In this document: piece after piece, positions 33,409-42,546 of the stretch
Position numbering within the stretch: position 1 is the stretch's first letter
How the letters are laid out: every line of letters begins with the position of its first letter
Origin: Desulfovibrio sp. TomC
GTDB lineage: Bacteria; Desulfobacterota; Desulfovibrionia; Desulfovibrionales; Desulfovibrionaceae
Direction: 5' to 3'
Assembly (NCBI RefSeq): GCF_000801335.2
Contig: NZ_JSEH01000004.1
Coordinates: 124,001 to 188,000, forward strand
Length of the DNA stretch: 64,000 bases
The notes under the pieces: generated by a model
What the model was told of the DNA's origin: nothing
Database searches by the model: none
What the model saw: the letters and a program-made list of their open reading frames with translations, nothing else
Position numbers and translations under genes: made by a program

Positions 33409-34722
33409 ATGCCTGACGATCTGTGTGTCTCGATGGAGATTCCTCCGGACACCGCTTTTGCCTGTCCGGCGGCAGGCGCGGCCCAGACCTTGGCCAAGCG
33501 TTCCGGCTTCGGCCAACGGGAAAGCTTCCGCTTCCAACTGACTGTCGAGGAATTCTGTCTCTGCCTCATCGGGCTGGTCCAGGCGAAGGAACCCTTGCGC
33601 GTGGCCATGACCGGAAAACGGTATCTGCTGCGCTCAGAGTTCACTTTCAGGGCTGCGGAACTGTCCCTGGGCGGCCTCAACATTACGGCCCATGCCCTGG
33701 GCCGGGGCGACGGCGAACCCTCCCGCGACCTTGGATTGCTGCTCGCGGGCAACGCGGCGGATCGCTTCCACCTCGAACACCAAGGCGGCGAGCGTTTTCG
33801 CATCGTGGCGGAAGTGGATCGCCGCTATCCGGAATTGACGCCCATTGCCGCACCTGAGGGCATATGTCCGCCGTACCGGCTGGAGTTGCACGCTGATGCG
33901 GCGCGCCTTTGCCAAGCCGCCGCTCTGGCTGCCAGCGCCTATCCGCCCTGGCAATGTCCCGGTAGTTTTCACACGCCCGAACAATTCGCCGATCTCGTCG
34001 CCGACGGCCAGGTTGCCTGCGTCTGTGCCCTCGATGCGGCCGGGCAAACCGTGGGACTTCTCACCTGGAATCCGTGCAGCAGTCAGGCCCTGTACTTTTC
34101 CGGTCCTTTTGTTTTCACGCCCGCGGAAATGCGGCCCGATGTGGCCCGACTGCTGCTCGACGGTTTTCTGGAAGCCGTGGCCCGGGAGCGCTACGCCATT
34201 GTGTTGGGCTTTCGGGCCACGGGCGATCTCCTGCCGGGCTATTTCGAACCGCTCGGTTCCCTGCAAGCCTGCGCCGCCACGGGGTGCGACCGGCAACCTG
34301 TGGTCTTTCGGCATCTGCGGGAGGATGCCGGCCTGGCGGTCTGGTGCAGCCCGAGGATCGAAAATTTTCTGCGGGAGACCTACGAACGGCTGGCCATGCC
34401 CCGGGACATTCTCCCGGTCGAGGCCCCGGCCGGCCGTCCCCGGCGCGAATCATTGCTTGGCACGGCGTTTGACCGTTGCCGCGATCTGGCGGAACTGCGC
34501 CCCTTCCTGGACGGCCAGGACATGGCGGCCAATCTGGCCGCCCATGTGGCGGCCATTCGGGAGAAAGGCATACACAGGATTCTCTATTATATGGATCTGG
34601 CCCGGTCCTGGGAGGCGGCTTTGGCCGATGACCTGCTGCAGTCGGGATTCTCCCCGAAAGTCGTGCTTCCCCACGGGGGGCAGGGCGATATGGTTGTATG
34701 GCAGCATGACCAGGATTCTTGA
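33409..34722 (+). CDS. Multidomain protein: ATPase-like N-terminus with GNAT-like region
   Basis: A 437-residue protein first in a coupled operon. The N-terminal 130 residues resemble an RsbW/HATPase-like domain (SGFGQRESFRFQLTVEEFCL) but lack visible ATP-binding N and G boxes. Residues about 165-300 follow the order of a GNAT-type acyltransferase (YRLELHADAARLCQAAALAA, VACVCALDAAGQTVGLLTWN). The C-terminal 100 residues (MPRDILPVEAP, EKGIHRILYYMDLA, GFSPKVVLPHGGQGDMVVWQ) resemble the end of the protein at 40750-42042. The ATG at 33409 has GGGGAGGCGAC upstream. Substrate and function are unknown. Confidence 0.6.
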   Translation: MPDDLCVSMEIPPDTAFACPAAGAAQTLAKRSGFGQRESFRFQLTVEEFCLCLIGLVQAKEPLRVAMTGKRYLLRSEFTFRAAELSLGGLNITAHALGRGDGEPSRDLGLLLAGNAADRFHLEHQGGERFRIVAEVDRRYPELTPIAAPEGICPPYRLELHADAARLCQAAALAASAYPPWQCPGSFHTPEQFADLVADGQVACVCALDAAGQTVGLLTWNPCSSQALYFSGPFVFTPAEMRPDVARLLLDGFLEAVARERYAIVLGFRATGDLLPGYFEPLGSLQACAATGCDRQPVVFRHLREDAGLAVWCSPRIENFLRETYERLAMPRDILPVEAPAGRPRRESLLGTAFDRCRDLAELRPFLDGQDMAANLAAHVAAIREKGIHRILYYMDLARSWEAALADDLLQSGFSPKVVLPHGGQGDMVVWQHDQDS

Positions 34723-35815
34723 GGGCATCCCGGACTATGTCCGGCAATTCGAACGCTATGTCCCCAGCCGGCCCGATGCGGTCCTCATGCGCCAGTACGG
34801 CGCAGCGCATCTGTACCGGCTCAATAACAACGAAAACGCCCTGGGACCGCCGCCTCTGGCCCGGGAGGCCATCGCCGCTTTTCCGGCCGAGCGGGCCGCC
34901 GTCTATCCCAGCGGCGACGCCTATGACCTGCGCCAGGCCCTGGCCGGGCGGTTTGGCAAGTCCCCGGAGCAGTTTTTGGTCGGCAACGGTTCCTGCGAGG
35001 TCATCGGGTCCGTCATCCGGGCTTTCTGCGGTCCGGGCGACGCCATTGTCACCGCAGACAAGACCTTTGCCGTGTACGAATGGGTGGCGAAATTTTCCGG
35101 GGTCGAGGCGCGGCTTGTTCCGCTGGCAACGCAGGCCCTGGACCCGGCGGCCATGCTGGCGGCCGTCACCGAGAACACCCGGGTCGTTTTCGTGTGCAAT
35201 CCCAACAATCCCACCGGATCGTGGTGGAACAGGGCGACACTGGACCGTTTCCTGGCCGAGCTGGACGGCCGGGCGCTGGTGGTGCTTGACGAGGCCTACC
35301 GGGAATATCTGGATGATCCGGATTTTCCGGACGGCATGGAGGTCCTGGAGCGCCACGACAACGTCCTGGTCTTCCGGACTTTCTCCAAAATGTACGGTCT
35401 GGCCGGATTTCGGGTGGGCTATTTGTGCGGCTCCCTGGAGGCGGTGGACATCGTGCGCCGCACCCACATCGCCTATTCCGTCAATATGCTGGGGCAAATA
35501 GCCGCAACGGCGGCCCTGGCCGACGACGCCGGCCATATTGCGGCCACCCGGCAGATGGTGGCTGCAGCCAAAAGCGCGCTGTGCGACCTCTTTGCTGCCC
35601 TGGGACTGGAATATGTCAGCGGAGCCGGCAACTTTGTCATGGTCCGCACGCCCATGTCCGACACCCTGCTCTATCGCAAGCTCATGCAGAAAGGGGTGAT
35701 GGTGCGCACCATGACCGGCTTTCGCTACCCCAACTGGATTCGGATCTCCATGGCCCAGGCGCCGGCCATGGAGGCTTTTGCCAAGGCTTTTTCAAGTGTG
35801 CTGGCCGCCCCATGA
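34706..35815 (+). CDS. Histidinol-phosphate aminotransferase-like PLP enzyme
   Basis: A fold-type I class I/II aminotransferase of 369 residues related to HisC/CobD. Motifs: NNNENALGPPPLAREAI at the N-terminus, VFVCNPNNPTGSWW, VVLDEAYREYLD, the PLP Lys in FRTFSKMYGLAGFRVGY and the carboxylate-binding Arg in WIRISMA. It overlaps the previous gene by 17 bases and the MFS gene by ATGA. Placed with a GNAT-like protein and an exporter and not with his genes, it may act on a specialised amino compound rather than histidinol phosphate. Confidence 0.85.
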   Translation: MTRILEGIPDYVRQFERYVPSRPDAVLMRQYGAAHLYRLNNNENALGPPPLAREAIAAFPAERAAVYPSGDAYDLRQALAGRFGKSPEQFLVGNGSCEVIGSVIRAFCGPGDAIVTADKTFAVYEWVAKFSGVEARLVPLATQALDPAAMLAAVTENTRVVFVCNPNNPTGSWWNRATLDRFLAELDGRALVVLDEAYREYLDDPDFPDGMEVLERHDNVLVFRTFSKMYGLAGFRVGYLCGSLEAVDIVRRTHIAYSVNMLGQIAATAALADDAGHIAATRQMVAAAKSALCDLFAALGLEYVSGAGNFVMVRTPMSDTLLYRKLMQKGVMVRTMTGFRYPNWIRISMAQAPAMEAFAKAFSSVLAAP

Positions 35816-37041
35816 CCGACAGCAGCCAGACAGCCTCCGAGCGGCTTTTCAGCTACGAGTTTATGGTGTTGCTCCTGGCGGCCACCTTCGGATTTTGCAA
35901 CATCGCCATCTTTTACGGTTTCGAAACCTATTTGGCGCGTCTGGGAATCGAACCGGCCTGGCGCGGCTGGCTGCTTGGCGCGGAGCCCGTGGCCGCCTTT
36001 TGTTTGCGGCCTTTTTTAAGCGTCCTGATTACGCCGCGAAACGCCTTGCCCCTGGTCCGGGCCGCCCTGGTCGGCATGGGGCTGGCCCTTTGCGCCTACC
36101 AGTTCGCCCGGGGTATCGGCCCGATCCTGGCCGTGCGCCTTTTCCACGGGGTCTCCTTTGTCTTTCTGGTCAGCGCCGTGACGGCGCTGCTGGCCCAGGC
36201 CATCCCGAAAGCCCTCGCCGGCCGGGCCTTTGGCTATTTCTCCCTGTCTTCCCTTGTGCCTTATGCCCTCATGCCGCCGCTGGCCGAATGGCTGTTGCCG
36301 CGTCTGGGCCGGGAGGACCGGGTCTATGCCGTCTGTTCCCTCCTGGCGCTGCCCGGCCTGGCCCTGCTTGCGCCGCTTGGCAAGCGCTTGGAACAACGAG
36401 CCAAGGCCGGCCTTGCGAATGCCGGACGGCCGACGTGGGCAGATGTGCGCCACACCCTGGCCTTGCCGCCGGTGCGGCTGGTCCTTGTGGCCAACCTGTG
36501 CCTTTTTATGAGCACCACGCTGGTCTTTTTTTTCATCAAGCCCTTCGCCATGGGCCTGGGGCTGGCCGATCCCGGCTTTTTTTTCACCGTGTCCACGGGC
36601 GCGTCCATGGCCGTGCGGGTCCTGGCCGGGCCGTATTTCGACCGGCTGCCCAAGGAAACCGTTCTGGTCGGGGCGTTGGTCTGCCTGGCCGCCTGTATGC
36701 TGGGCTTTGCCGCAACCCTAGGCCAGACCCGGCTGCTGCTCCTGGCCGGAGTCTATGGCCTGTGCCTGGGCGTGGCCATGCCGCTTATGAGCGCCGTCAT
36801 GTTCGGCTGCTCCCCGCCGGGCATGCGCGGGACCAACCTGAACCTGATGCTCTTTATGATGGATACGGCCTATGTGTTCGGTCCGGTCGCGGGCGGGGCC
36901 ATCCTGGCCGGAGGAGCCGGGTATCCGGCGTTGTTCGTTCTGTCCTGCGTCTTTGCGGCCGGGGCAGGCCTGCTGGTGGTCCCGCTTGTCGCCGCCAGCC
37001 GGCGCAAGCGCGGCAAGCCGCTGGCTAGCGGCGGATGCTAA
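35812..37041 (+). CDS. MFS transporter
   Basis: A 409-residue inner-membrane protein with twelve predicted spans. Its middle cytoplasmic loop (GKRLEQRAKAGLANAGRPTW) divides two six-helix halves, the MFS pattern. The ATG overlaps the aminotransferase TGA. The substrate is unknown; its position suggests export or uptake of the compound handled by the aminotransferase and the GNAT-like protein. Its TAA falls inside the first unit of the tandem repeat at 37027-37152. Confidence 0.85.
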   Translation: MTDSSQTASERLFSYEFMVLLLAATFGFCNIAIFYGFETYLARLGIEPAWRGWLLGAEPVAAFCLRPFLSVLITPRNALPLVRAALVGMGLALCAYQFARGIGPILAVRLFHGVSFVFLVSAVTALLAQAIPKALAGRAFGYFSLSSLVPYALMPPLAEWLLPRLGREDRVYAVCSLLALPGLALLAPLGKRLEQRAKAGLANAGRPTWADVRHTLALPPVRLVLVANLCLFMSTTLVFFFIKPFAMGLGLADPGFFFTVSTGASMAVRVLAGPYFDRLPKETVLVGALVCLAACMLGFAATLGQTRLLLLAGVYGLCLGVAMPLMSAVMFGCSPPGMRGTNLNLMLFMMDTAYVFGPVAGGAILAGGAGYPALFVLSCVFAAGAGLLVVPLVAASRRKRGKPLASGGC

Positions 37042-37152
37042 AGCCGCGGATAGCGGCAGATGCTAAAGCCGCGGATAGCGGCAGATGCTAAAGTCGCCGG
37101 CGAGCGGCAGACGGCAAGCCGTCGGTCAGCCACAGACGGTAAGCCGTCGGCC
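37027..37152. repeat. Five-unit 25-bp tandem repeat between convergent operons
   Basis: Units begin AGCGGCRGATGCTAAAGCCG and start at 37027, 37052, 37077, 37103 and 37128. The first two are nearly identical; the last two drift toward AGACGGCAAGCCGTCGG. Each unit contains a small dyad (GCCGC/GCGGC or ACGGC/GCCGT). It lies exactly between the MFS stop and the end of the oppositely oriented dehydrogenase operon, so it may serve as a two-way terminator. Confidence 0.85.
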
Positions 37153-37156
37153 GGGA

Positions 37157-37984
37157 TCAAAGCGTCAGCAGGCGCAGGGGCAATTTGCCGGCCACGTCCC
37201 GACGGTAGGCGGCCGTGGCCCGGATGTCGTCGATGGGCGAAATCTGCTCCCGAATACATTGTCCGGCCGCGATCAGGGTTTCCCGGTCCAGCCGGCCGCC
37301 GCACAGGAGCGCCTCGGCTTTACGGCAGCGCACCACGGTCGGGGCCAGGCTGCCCACGGCCAGCCGGGCCTCGGTCACCCGGCCGGCCTCGTCCCGGACC
37401 AGTATGGCGGCCAGACTGGCCACGGCAATGGCCAGGGCGTCGCGCCGTCCCACCTTTTCAAAATGGTGCAGGGCTCCGGCCGGGGGCAGCGGGACAAGGA
37501 CCGCCGCGACGATTTCACCCGGGGCAAGGGCCGTGCGTCCCGGGGCGACAATGAATTCGGACACGGGCAGCCGGCGCGCGCCGTCCCGGGAAACCAGCTC
37601 CACCAGGGCGTCCAGGGCGCAGAGCGGCGGCAGGGTGTCCCCGGCCGGCGAGGCGGTGACACAGTTGCCGCCGAGGGTCCCCATGTTGCGGATAAGCGGC
37701 GAGCCAAGGGAGGCAAGCGCCTGGGCCAAGACCGCCAAGCGCTCCCGGACCAGAGGATGGCGCAGCACGCAGGCATGGGTGGCGGTGGCCCCGATGCGCA
37801 GCCGGCCCGCCTCGGCAACGATGGCGTCCAGGCCGGCAATTCCTTCGAGCAGGGCGACTTCGCCAAGCGACCGGCCTCGACGCTGTACAAGCAGGTCGGT
37901 CCCGCCGGCCATGGGACGCGCGCCGGCGGCGAGCAGCGGCCACAGCGCCTCCAACGAGGCCGGCCGATGGACCCGGCCGCTCAC
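37157..37984 (-). CDS. Xanthine dehydrogenase-type FAD-binding subunit
   Basis: The FAD subunit (275 residues) of a three-subunit molybdenum hydroxylase. It carries the FAD loop ARPMAGGTDLLVQ, then SPLIRNMGTLGGNCVTASPA, GDTLPPL and the C-terminal CO-dehydrogenase flavoprotein-like domain. The GTG at 37982-37984 overlaps the stop of the 2Fe-2S subunit (GTGA). It passes electrons from the iron-sulfur subunit to NAD+ or another acceptor. Confidence 0.92.
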   Translation of the reverse strand: MSGRVHRPASLEALWPLLAAGARPMAGGTDLLVQRRGRSLGEVALLEGIAGLDAIVAEAGRLRIGATATHACVLRHPLVRERLAVLAQALASLGSPLIRNMGTLGGNCVTASPAGDTLPPLCALDALVELVSRDGARRLPVSEFIVAPGRTALAPGEIVAAVLVPLPPAGALHHFEKVGRRDALAIAVASLAAILVRDEAGRVTEARLAVGSLAPTVVRCRKAEALLCGGRLDRETLIAAGQCIREQISPIDDIRATAAYRRDVAGKLPLRLLTL

Positions 37985-38466
37985 GAGTCTTCCCCGCGCA
38001 GGGTCGCGGCCGCCGCCAGGACCGCGTCCACGATTTTGACGTATCCGGTGCAGCGGCACAGATTGCCGGACAAGGCCTGTCGAACGGTCCCCCGGTCCGG
38101 GGCGGGATTGCGCGCCAGCAGTTCGACGGCCGCAATGGTCATGCCCGGCGAGCAATAGCCGCACTGCACGGCGCCGTGGACGGCAAAGGCCGTCTGGACA
38201 GGGTGCGGCGCTTCGGGCGTGCCAAGCCCCTCGGCCGTGGTCACGTCCCGGCCGTCAAGCTGGGCAGCCAGCATGAGACAGGACAGTCTGGCCACCCCGT
38301 CAAGGAGCACGGCGCACGCCCCGCATTCGCCCGAGCCGCAGCCTTCCTTGGCGGCGGTCAGGCCAAAATCGTCCCGCAAGACATCAATGGCCCGCCGGGC
38401 CGGATCGGTTTCAAGGCGCACCGGGCGGCCATTGAGCCGAAAGGAAATTTCCATGCGTTCGTTCAT
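37981..38466 (-). CDS. Xanthine dehydrogenase-type 2Fe-2S subunit
   Basis: A 161-residue electron-transfer subunit with two 2Fe-2S clusters. The plant-type cluster is CGSGECGACAVLLDG plus a later Cys; the second helical domain has VQCGYCSPGM and LCRCTGY. The ATG overlaps the stop of the molybdenum subunit. A second in-frame Met (residue 5) is an alternative start. Length is normal. Confidence 0.95.
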   Translation of the reverse strand: MNERMEISFRLNGRPVRLETDPARRAIDVLRDDFGLTAAKEGCGSGECGACAVLLDGVARLSCLMLAAQLDGRDVTTAEGLGTPEAPHPVQTAFAVHGAVQCGYCSPGMTIAAVELLARNPAPDRGTVRQALSGNLCRCTGYVKIVDAVLAAAATLRGEDS

Positions 38467-40760
38467 GCGTTCTCGTCCTCCAGGGCCGAAAGCACTGCCT
38501 CGGGCGCAACCGGCAGGCGGGTCACGTCCATGCCGATGGCGTCGTAAAGCGCCTGGGCCACGGCCGGACCGGGTCCGTGGATGCCGACCTCGCCCATGCC
38601 CTTGAGTCCCATGGGACCGGTGGGTTCGTTGTCGGGAAGGGCCAGACAGGCAATATCCGGCAGATCCAGGGCGGTGGGAATCAGATAGGTGCTGAGGTCT
38701 GCGGCCCGGATGCGACCCTGGTCAAGGGCCATGTCCTCGAAAAGCGTCAGTCCCGCGCCCTGGGCTGTCGCGCCCTGGATTTGCTGCTCCACGCCGGCCA
38801 GGGAAAAGACCCGGCCGCAGGCGACGACCCCGAGGCATTGCGCCAGCCTGACCCGGCCCGTCAGTTCGTCCACTTCGACCCCGCACAGACAGGCTCCGTA
38901 GGAATAGAAGCGGTGGGGGAAACCAAGCTTGCATGCATGGCCCGTATCGGGCGGGTCGGCCACCACCGGCATCACGAACTGGTCGATGTAGATCCGGTCG
39001 TCGCGGATGAGAAATCCAGCCAGCAGGGACAAAGGGACGGTGCGACCGGTGGCCGGATCGGACACGCCCCCGGGCACGAGGGTCAGCCGGTCCGGCGCGT
39101 CGCACAAAAGCGCCAGCGCGGCCCTGGTCCGTAATTTTTCCGCCATGGCCCGGCAGGCCCGGAGCAGGGCGTTGCCAAAGGTGTAGGTGGTGCGGCTGGC
39201 CGAGGACGAGCCGGCCGGCGGACAGACCCGGGTGTCCGGCTGGACGCAGGCGAAGGCGGTTTCGGGCTGCCCCAGGGCCTTGGCGGCCATGGCCACGAAG
39301 GCCGCGGCATTGCCTTGCCCCATGTCCGGCACGGAGTTGTACAGGCGAAACGTCCCCTGGCGCGTCAGCTCCAGCTTGGCGGCGGCGTGGTCGGGCAGGC
39401 CCCGGCCATAGCCCATGGCGTTATGTACGGCGACCAGCCCCACTCCGCGTCGAGTCAGCGGCGGGGCCGCCTGCTTCCAGGCTTCCCGTCCGGTCCAGAA
39501 CGGATGGTCCATGGCGGCCTGGAGACAGGCGGCGACGTCGGTTCCGGGTTCGACCGCCACGCCGACGGCGTTTTTTTCACCCGGGCGCAGGGCATTTTGC
39601 AGCCGCAGGGAGTCCGGAGTGCGGCCAAGCCGCGTGGCCAGGAGATCCATGGCCCGTTCCAGGGCAAAGGTGGCCTGGACCACGCCAAAGCCCCGGAAGG
39701 CACCGCCCACGGGGTTGTTGGTGTAGGCGCAAAAGCCTTCGATGCGCGTATGGGGGATGCGGTACGGACCGCCGGCATGCTCCATGCCGAGTTCCATGAT
39801 CTCGCCGCTTAAGTGGGCGTAGGGGCCGGCGTCAAAATGCATGGCGCAATCAAGCGCCTGCAGCCTGCCGTCGGCGGCAGCGCCCAGGCGGATGTCCATG
39901 ACGGCGGCGTGGCGCTTGTAGCCGGCCAGGAAGGTCTCCTCGCGGCTCCAGACCATCTTGACCCATCGGCCCGGCAGACGCAGGGCGGCCAGGGCCAGCA
40001 GGCACTGGACGGTCGCCCCGTCCTTGCCGCCAAAGCCGCCGCCGAGATAGGGCGCGCGCACGCGGATGCGCTGGGGATCAAGCCCCAGGGCCTGGGCAAT
40101 CTCGAAGCGGTCCCGAAAAGGGGCCTGGGTGGAGACGACCATGTCCAGGAGGCCCGACGGCAGGAGCCGGGCCAGCCCGTTTGGCGGTTCCAGGAACACA
40201 TGGTCCTGCAAGGGTGTCGCAAACCGGCCCGCGACCACGACGTCGCAGTTGGCCAGGGCCGCCCCGGCGTCGCCCTTTTCCATGAGCCCGTGGGCCAGGA
40301 GATTGCCCTCCTCGCGGCCGGAATGCACCAGCGGCGCATCCGGCGACAGGGCCTGGACGGGATCAAAAACTCCGGGCAGCGCTTCGAAATCGACCCGGAT
40401 GGCGGCCAGCCCGGCGGCCAGGGCCTCCCGGTTCTCGGCCACAACCAGGGCCACGGGGTCGCCGCAGTGTCGCACCCTTTCCCCGCACAGCACCGGTTGG
40501 TCCTTGTGGACGATGCCCTGGCGGTTGGTCCCCGGGACATCGGCCCGGGTCAGCACGGCCACGACGCCGGGCAGGCCTCGGGCGGAAGCGACATCCAGGC
40601 CGGCGATGCGGCCGTGGGGGAGGCCTGCCCGCCTGACGCCGGCCCACAGGCAGCCTGCCGGCGTTTCGTCTGCGGCGTAGCGCTCGCAGCCGCAGGTCTT
40701 GGCCAGGGCATCGACCCGGGGAGAGCTGGCCTGTCCGGCCACGTCTGCCTCAGCGCCCAT
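38463..40760 (-). CDS. Xanthine dehydrogenase-type molybdenum-binding subunit
   Basis: The catalytic subunit (765 residues) of a molybdenum hydroxylase. Features in order: N-terminal a/b hammerhead domain, LGGGFGGKDGATVQ, the arginine segment GGAFRGFGVVQATFALE, the molybdopterin region near NSVPDMGQGNAAAF and the catalytic Glu in GLKGMGEVGIHGPGPAVAQA. Substrate could be a purine or another N-heterocycle or aldehyde; this cannot be settled from the sequence. Its start overlaps the GNAT-like gene by 11 bases. Confidence 0.92.
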   Translation of the reverse strand: MGAEADVAGQASSPRVDALAKTCGCERYAADETPAGCLWAGVRRAGLPHGRIAGLDVASARGLPGVVAVLTRADVPGTNRQGIVHKDQPVLCGERVRHCGDPVALVVAENREALAAGLAAIRVDFEALPGVFDPVQALSPDAPLVHSGREEGNLLAHGLMEKGDAGAALANCDVVVAGRFATPLQDHVFLEPPNGLARLLPSGLLDMVVSTQAPFRDRFEIAQALGLDPQRIRVRAPYLGGGFGGKDGATVQCLLALAALRLPGRWVKMVWSREETFLAGYKRHAAVMDIRLGAAADGRLQALDCAMHFDAGPYAHLSGEIMELGMEHAGGPYRIPHTRIEGFCAYTNNPVGGAFRGFGVVQATFALERAMDLLATRLGRTPDSLRLQNALRPGEKNAVGVAVEPGTDVAACLQAAMDHPFWTGREAWKQAAPPLTRRGVGLVAVHNAMGYGRGLPDHAAAKLELTRQGTFRLYNSVPDMGQGNAAAFVAMAAKALGQPETAFACVQPDTRVCPPAGSSSASRTTYTFGNALLRACRAMAEKLRTRAALALLCDAPDRLTLVPGGVSDPATGRTVPLSLLAGFLIRDDRIYIDQFVMPVVADPPDTGHACKLGFPHRFYSYGACLCGVEVDELTGRVRLAQCLGVVACGRVFSLAGVEQQIQGATAQGAGLTLFEDMALDQGRIRAADLSTYLIPTALDLPDIACLALPDNEPTGPMGLKGMGEVGIHGPGPAVAQALYDAIGMDVTRLPVAPEAVLSALEDENA

Positions 40761-42042
40761 GCCTGCGCCACTCCTCCCGGATGTGCGCCAGGATCGCCTT
40801 GGCCCGGTCGGTCAGCAGCTGCACGGCTTCGAAGTCCGGCTCCGCCGCCAACCGTTGGAACATGACGGCGTCGCCGCCCGGAAACCACAGCGGCAAAAAC
40901 GCCCCGAACACGTACCCCCGCTCCCGCAAGGCCTCCACCGCAAAGGCCACGCCCGGGGAGGCCGTGTTGCAAAACACCTGGACCACGGCCAAGCCCAGGC
41001 GGACGGCCCGTTCCTCGATGGCAGCGACATGCCCGGGAAAATCCCGGCCGATGACGGCCACCTGGATGCGCTCCACCTGGGCGAGGTCAAAAATTCGTGC
41101 GTCGAGCACGGTTTCCGGTGCTTGGGGGACGTCGCTGGCGGCAAAGTGCATATCGCGGTTCAGGGAAAAGCCCGAAAGGATCGGCTCCAACACCGGTCGG
41201 CAGTCTTCGGGGAGATACAGCGGCAACGGAGCGTCCCGATGCACCCGGAAAGCCATCATGCACGTGACCCGGCCGGCCGCCCCTTCCTTGGCATAGGCCC
41301 CGTCCGGCATGAGGGACAGTTCGATGCCGCAGGGCACATACCCCTGCCGGTCGCCGCTTTTCTGAGTGACGACATGGTTGCAGACCGCCTCGCCAAAAAA
41401 GGCCTCGGCCCAGGTCATGGCATGGGAGACCGCATCGAGTTCCCGAAGCAGCTTGAAGGCCATGGAGGTCTGGCGGTAGGCCGGATCGACCAGGAGTTGC
41501 CCCTGCTCATACACGGCCGGATTGGGCGGCGAACTGCGGTAATACGCCCCATGGCCGACGATCTCGCCGGTCTCCGCCCTGGCCACCAGCGTCAACACGG
41601 CTTTCTGCTGGTTCAGGGCCACAAGCTTTTCCGGCACATAGTAATCCAGGACCGGATAGTTGGCGTCGTAAATGGCATAAAACAGGCCGGCCACGCCAAG
41701 CGCGTCCTGGGGGCGCATTCGGTCGATGACATACGGCTTCCCCTGAGGGATTTCCGCCTTGTTTTTCACGATGCGGGCAATGGCCGCACCTTTGAGCGTC
41801 TCGTCATCGAAATGCCGGGCGACAAAGTCGAGCCAATCATCCAGAGAGCCTTCCTGGCAAAGCGATGCGGGCGCGTCGGGCGTCCCGAGGGCCTCGGTGA
41901 GGCGCTTGGCCAAGGCAACGCCCATCTCCGCCGGAATGTCTTGGACCGCAAGCGGCACATCCCGGGATATGGCGGCAACGGCCTCGATCGGACATCCCGT
42001 TGTCGCCAGAAACACCTTGAGCGTATCGAGATCACATTCCAT
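40750..42042 (-). CDS. GNAT-family acetyltransferase-like protein
   Basis: A 430-residue protein leading the molybdenum hydroxylase operon. The middle region (about 90-240) has a GNAT pattern: MRPQDALGVAGLFYAIYDAN, LTLVARAETGEIVGHGAYYR and YEQGQLLVDPAYRQTSMAFK, the last resembling the acetyl-CoA loop. The C-terminal part (LPLYLPEDCRPVLEPILSGF then RERGYVFGAFLPLWFPGGDA) is laid out like the end of the protein at 33409-34722. The ATG at 42040-42042 follows CTGGGGAATGT. Its role beside a molybdenum hydroxylase is unknown. Confidence 0.7.
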   Translation of the reverse strand: MECDLDTLKVFLATTGCPIEAVAAISRDVPLAVQDIPAEMGVALAKRLTEALGTPDAPASLCQEGSLDDWLDFVARHFDDETLKGAAIARIVKNKAEIPQGKPYVIDRMRPQDALGVAGLFYAIYDANYPVLDYYVPEKLVALNQQKAVLTLVARAETGEIVGHGAYYRSSPPNPAVYEQGQLLVDPAYRQTSMAFKLLRELDAVSHAMTWAEAFFGEAVCNHVVTQKSGDRQGYVPCGIELSLMPDGAYAKEGAAGRVTCMMAFRVHRDAPLPLYLPEDCRPVLEPILSGFSLNRDMHFAASDVPQAPETVLDARIFDLAQVERIQVAVIGRDFPGHVAAIEERAVRLGLAVVQVFCNTASPGVAFAVEALRERGYVFGAFLPLWFPGGDAVMFQRLAAEPDFEAVQLLTDRAKAILAHIREEWRRHGR

Positions 42043-42546
42043 ACATTCCCCAGAGCAGCCTCGGCGACCCGGAATCCGTGGTTTGGCGCGAGATTGGCCA
42101 TTGCCGTCCGTGTGTGGCGATACGCGGCGAAAGCATCGAGTGCGGGCAATTCCCAGGTCAGCGCCTCAGGTCTGGTCAGCCCGAAACGCTCCTCCAACAC
42201 GACAAGGAAAGGAGGGAAATCCAGGAACCGACGCCCTGGCGCGACAGCGGCCCATCGGGCCGCTGTGAGGCGGCGACAGACTCGTCCACCCCGGACAAAG
42301 GCATACTTTCTCGTAATTCCGCATCGGTGACAAGCATGGAGGCTTCTAACCATCCGCCGGCAAGCCGGCAGCAAGGGTGGGCAGATGTGGTCACCTTGGC
42401 AAGCCGTCGACAGGCGCGTTGCAGGGAACAGGTCGGGCAATGGCCTGCTGTTCCGAGGGGCGCGTCCCCCGGCCGGTGGACAGTGTCACTGGTTCTGGGG
42501 CCTATGGACCAACACGCGCCCCATGAGCCGGCTCACGGCGGACAGG
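42043..42546. other. Spacer upstream of the molybdenum hydroxylase operon
   Basis: About 500 bases without a supported gene. On the minus strand a frame covering roughly 42250-42043 reads like protein (RRFLDFPPFLVVLEERFGLT, PALDAFAAYRHTRTAMANLA) and runs into the next gene out of frame. It has no clear start and a less biased third-codon position than the flanking genes. It may be a remnant. The promoter of the 42042 operon is expected here. Confidence 0.4.

Noticed and set aside
33319-33541. Short Cys/Asn-rich frame before the aminotransferase operon
   Set aside because: No convincing ribosome site, and most of its length overlaps the start of a better-supported gene in another frame.
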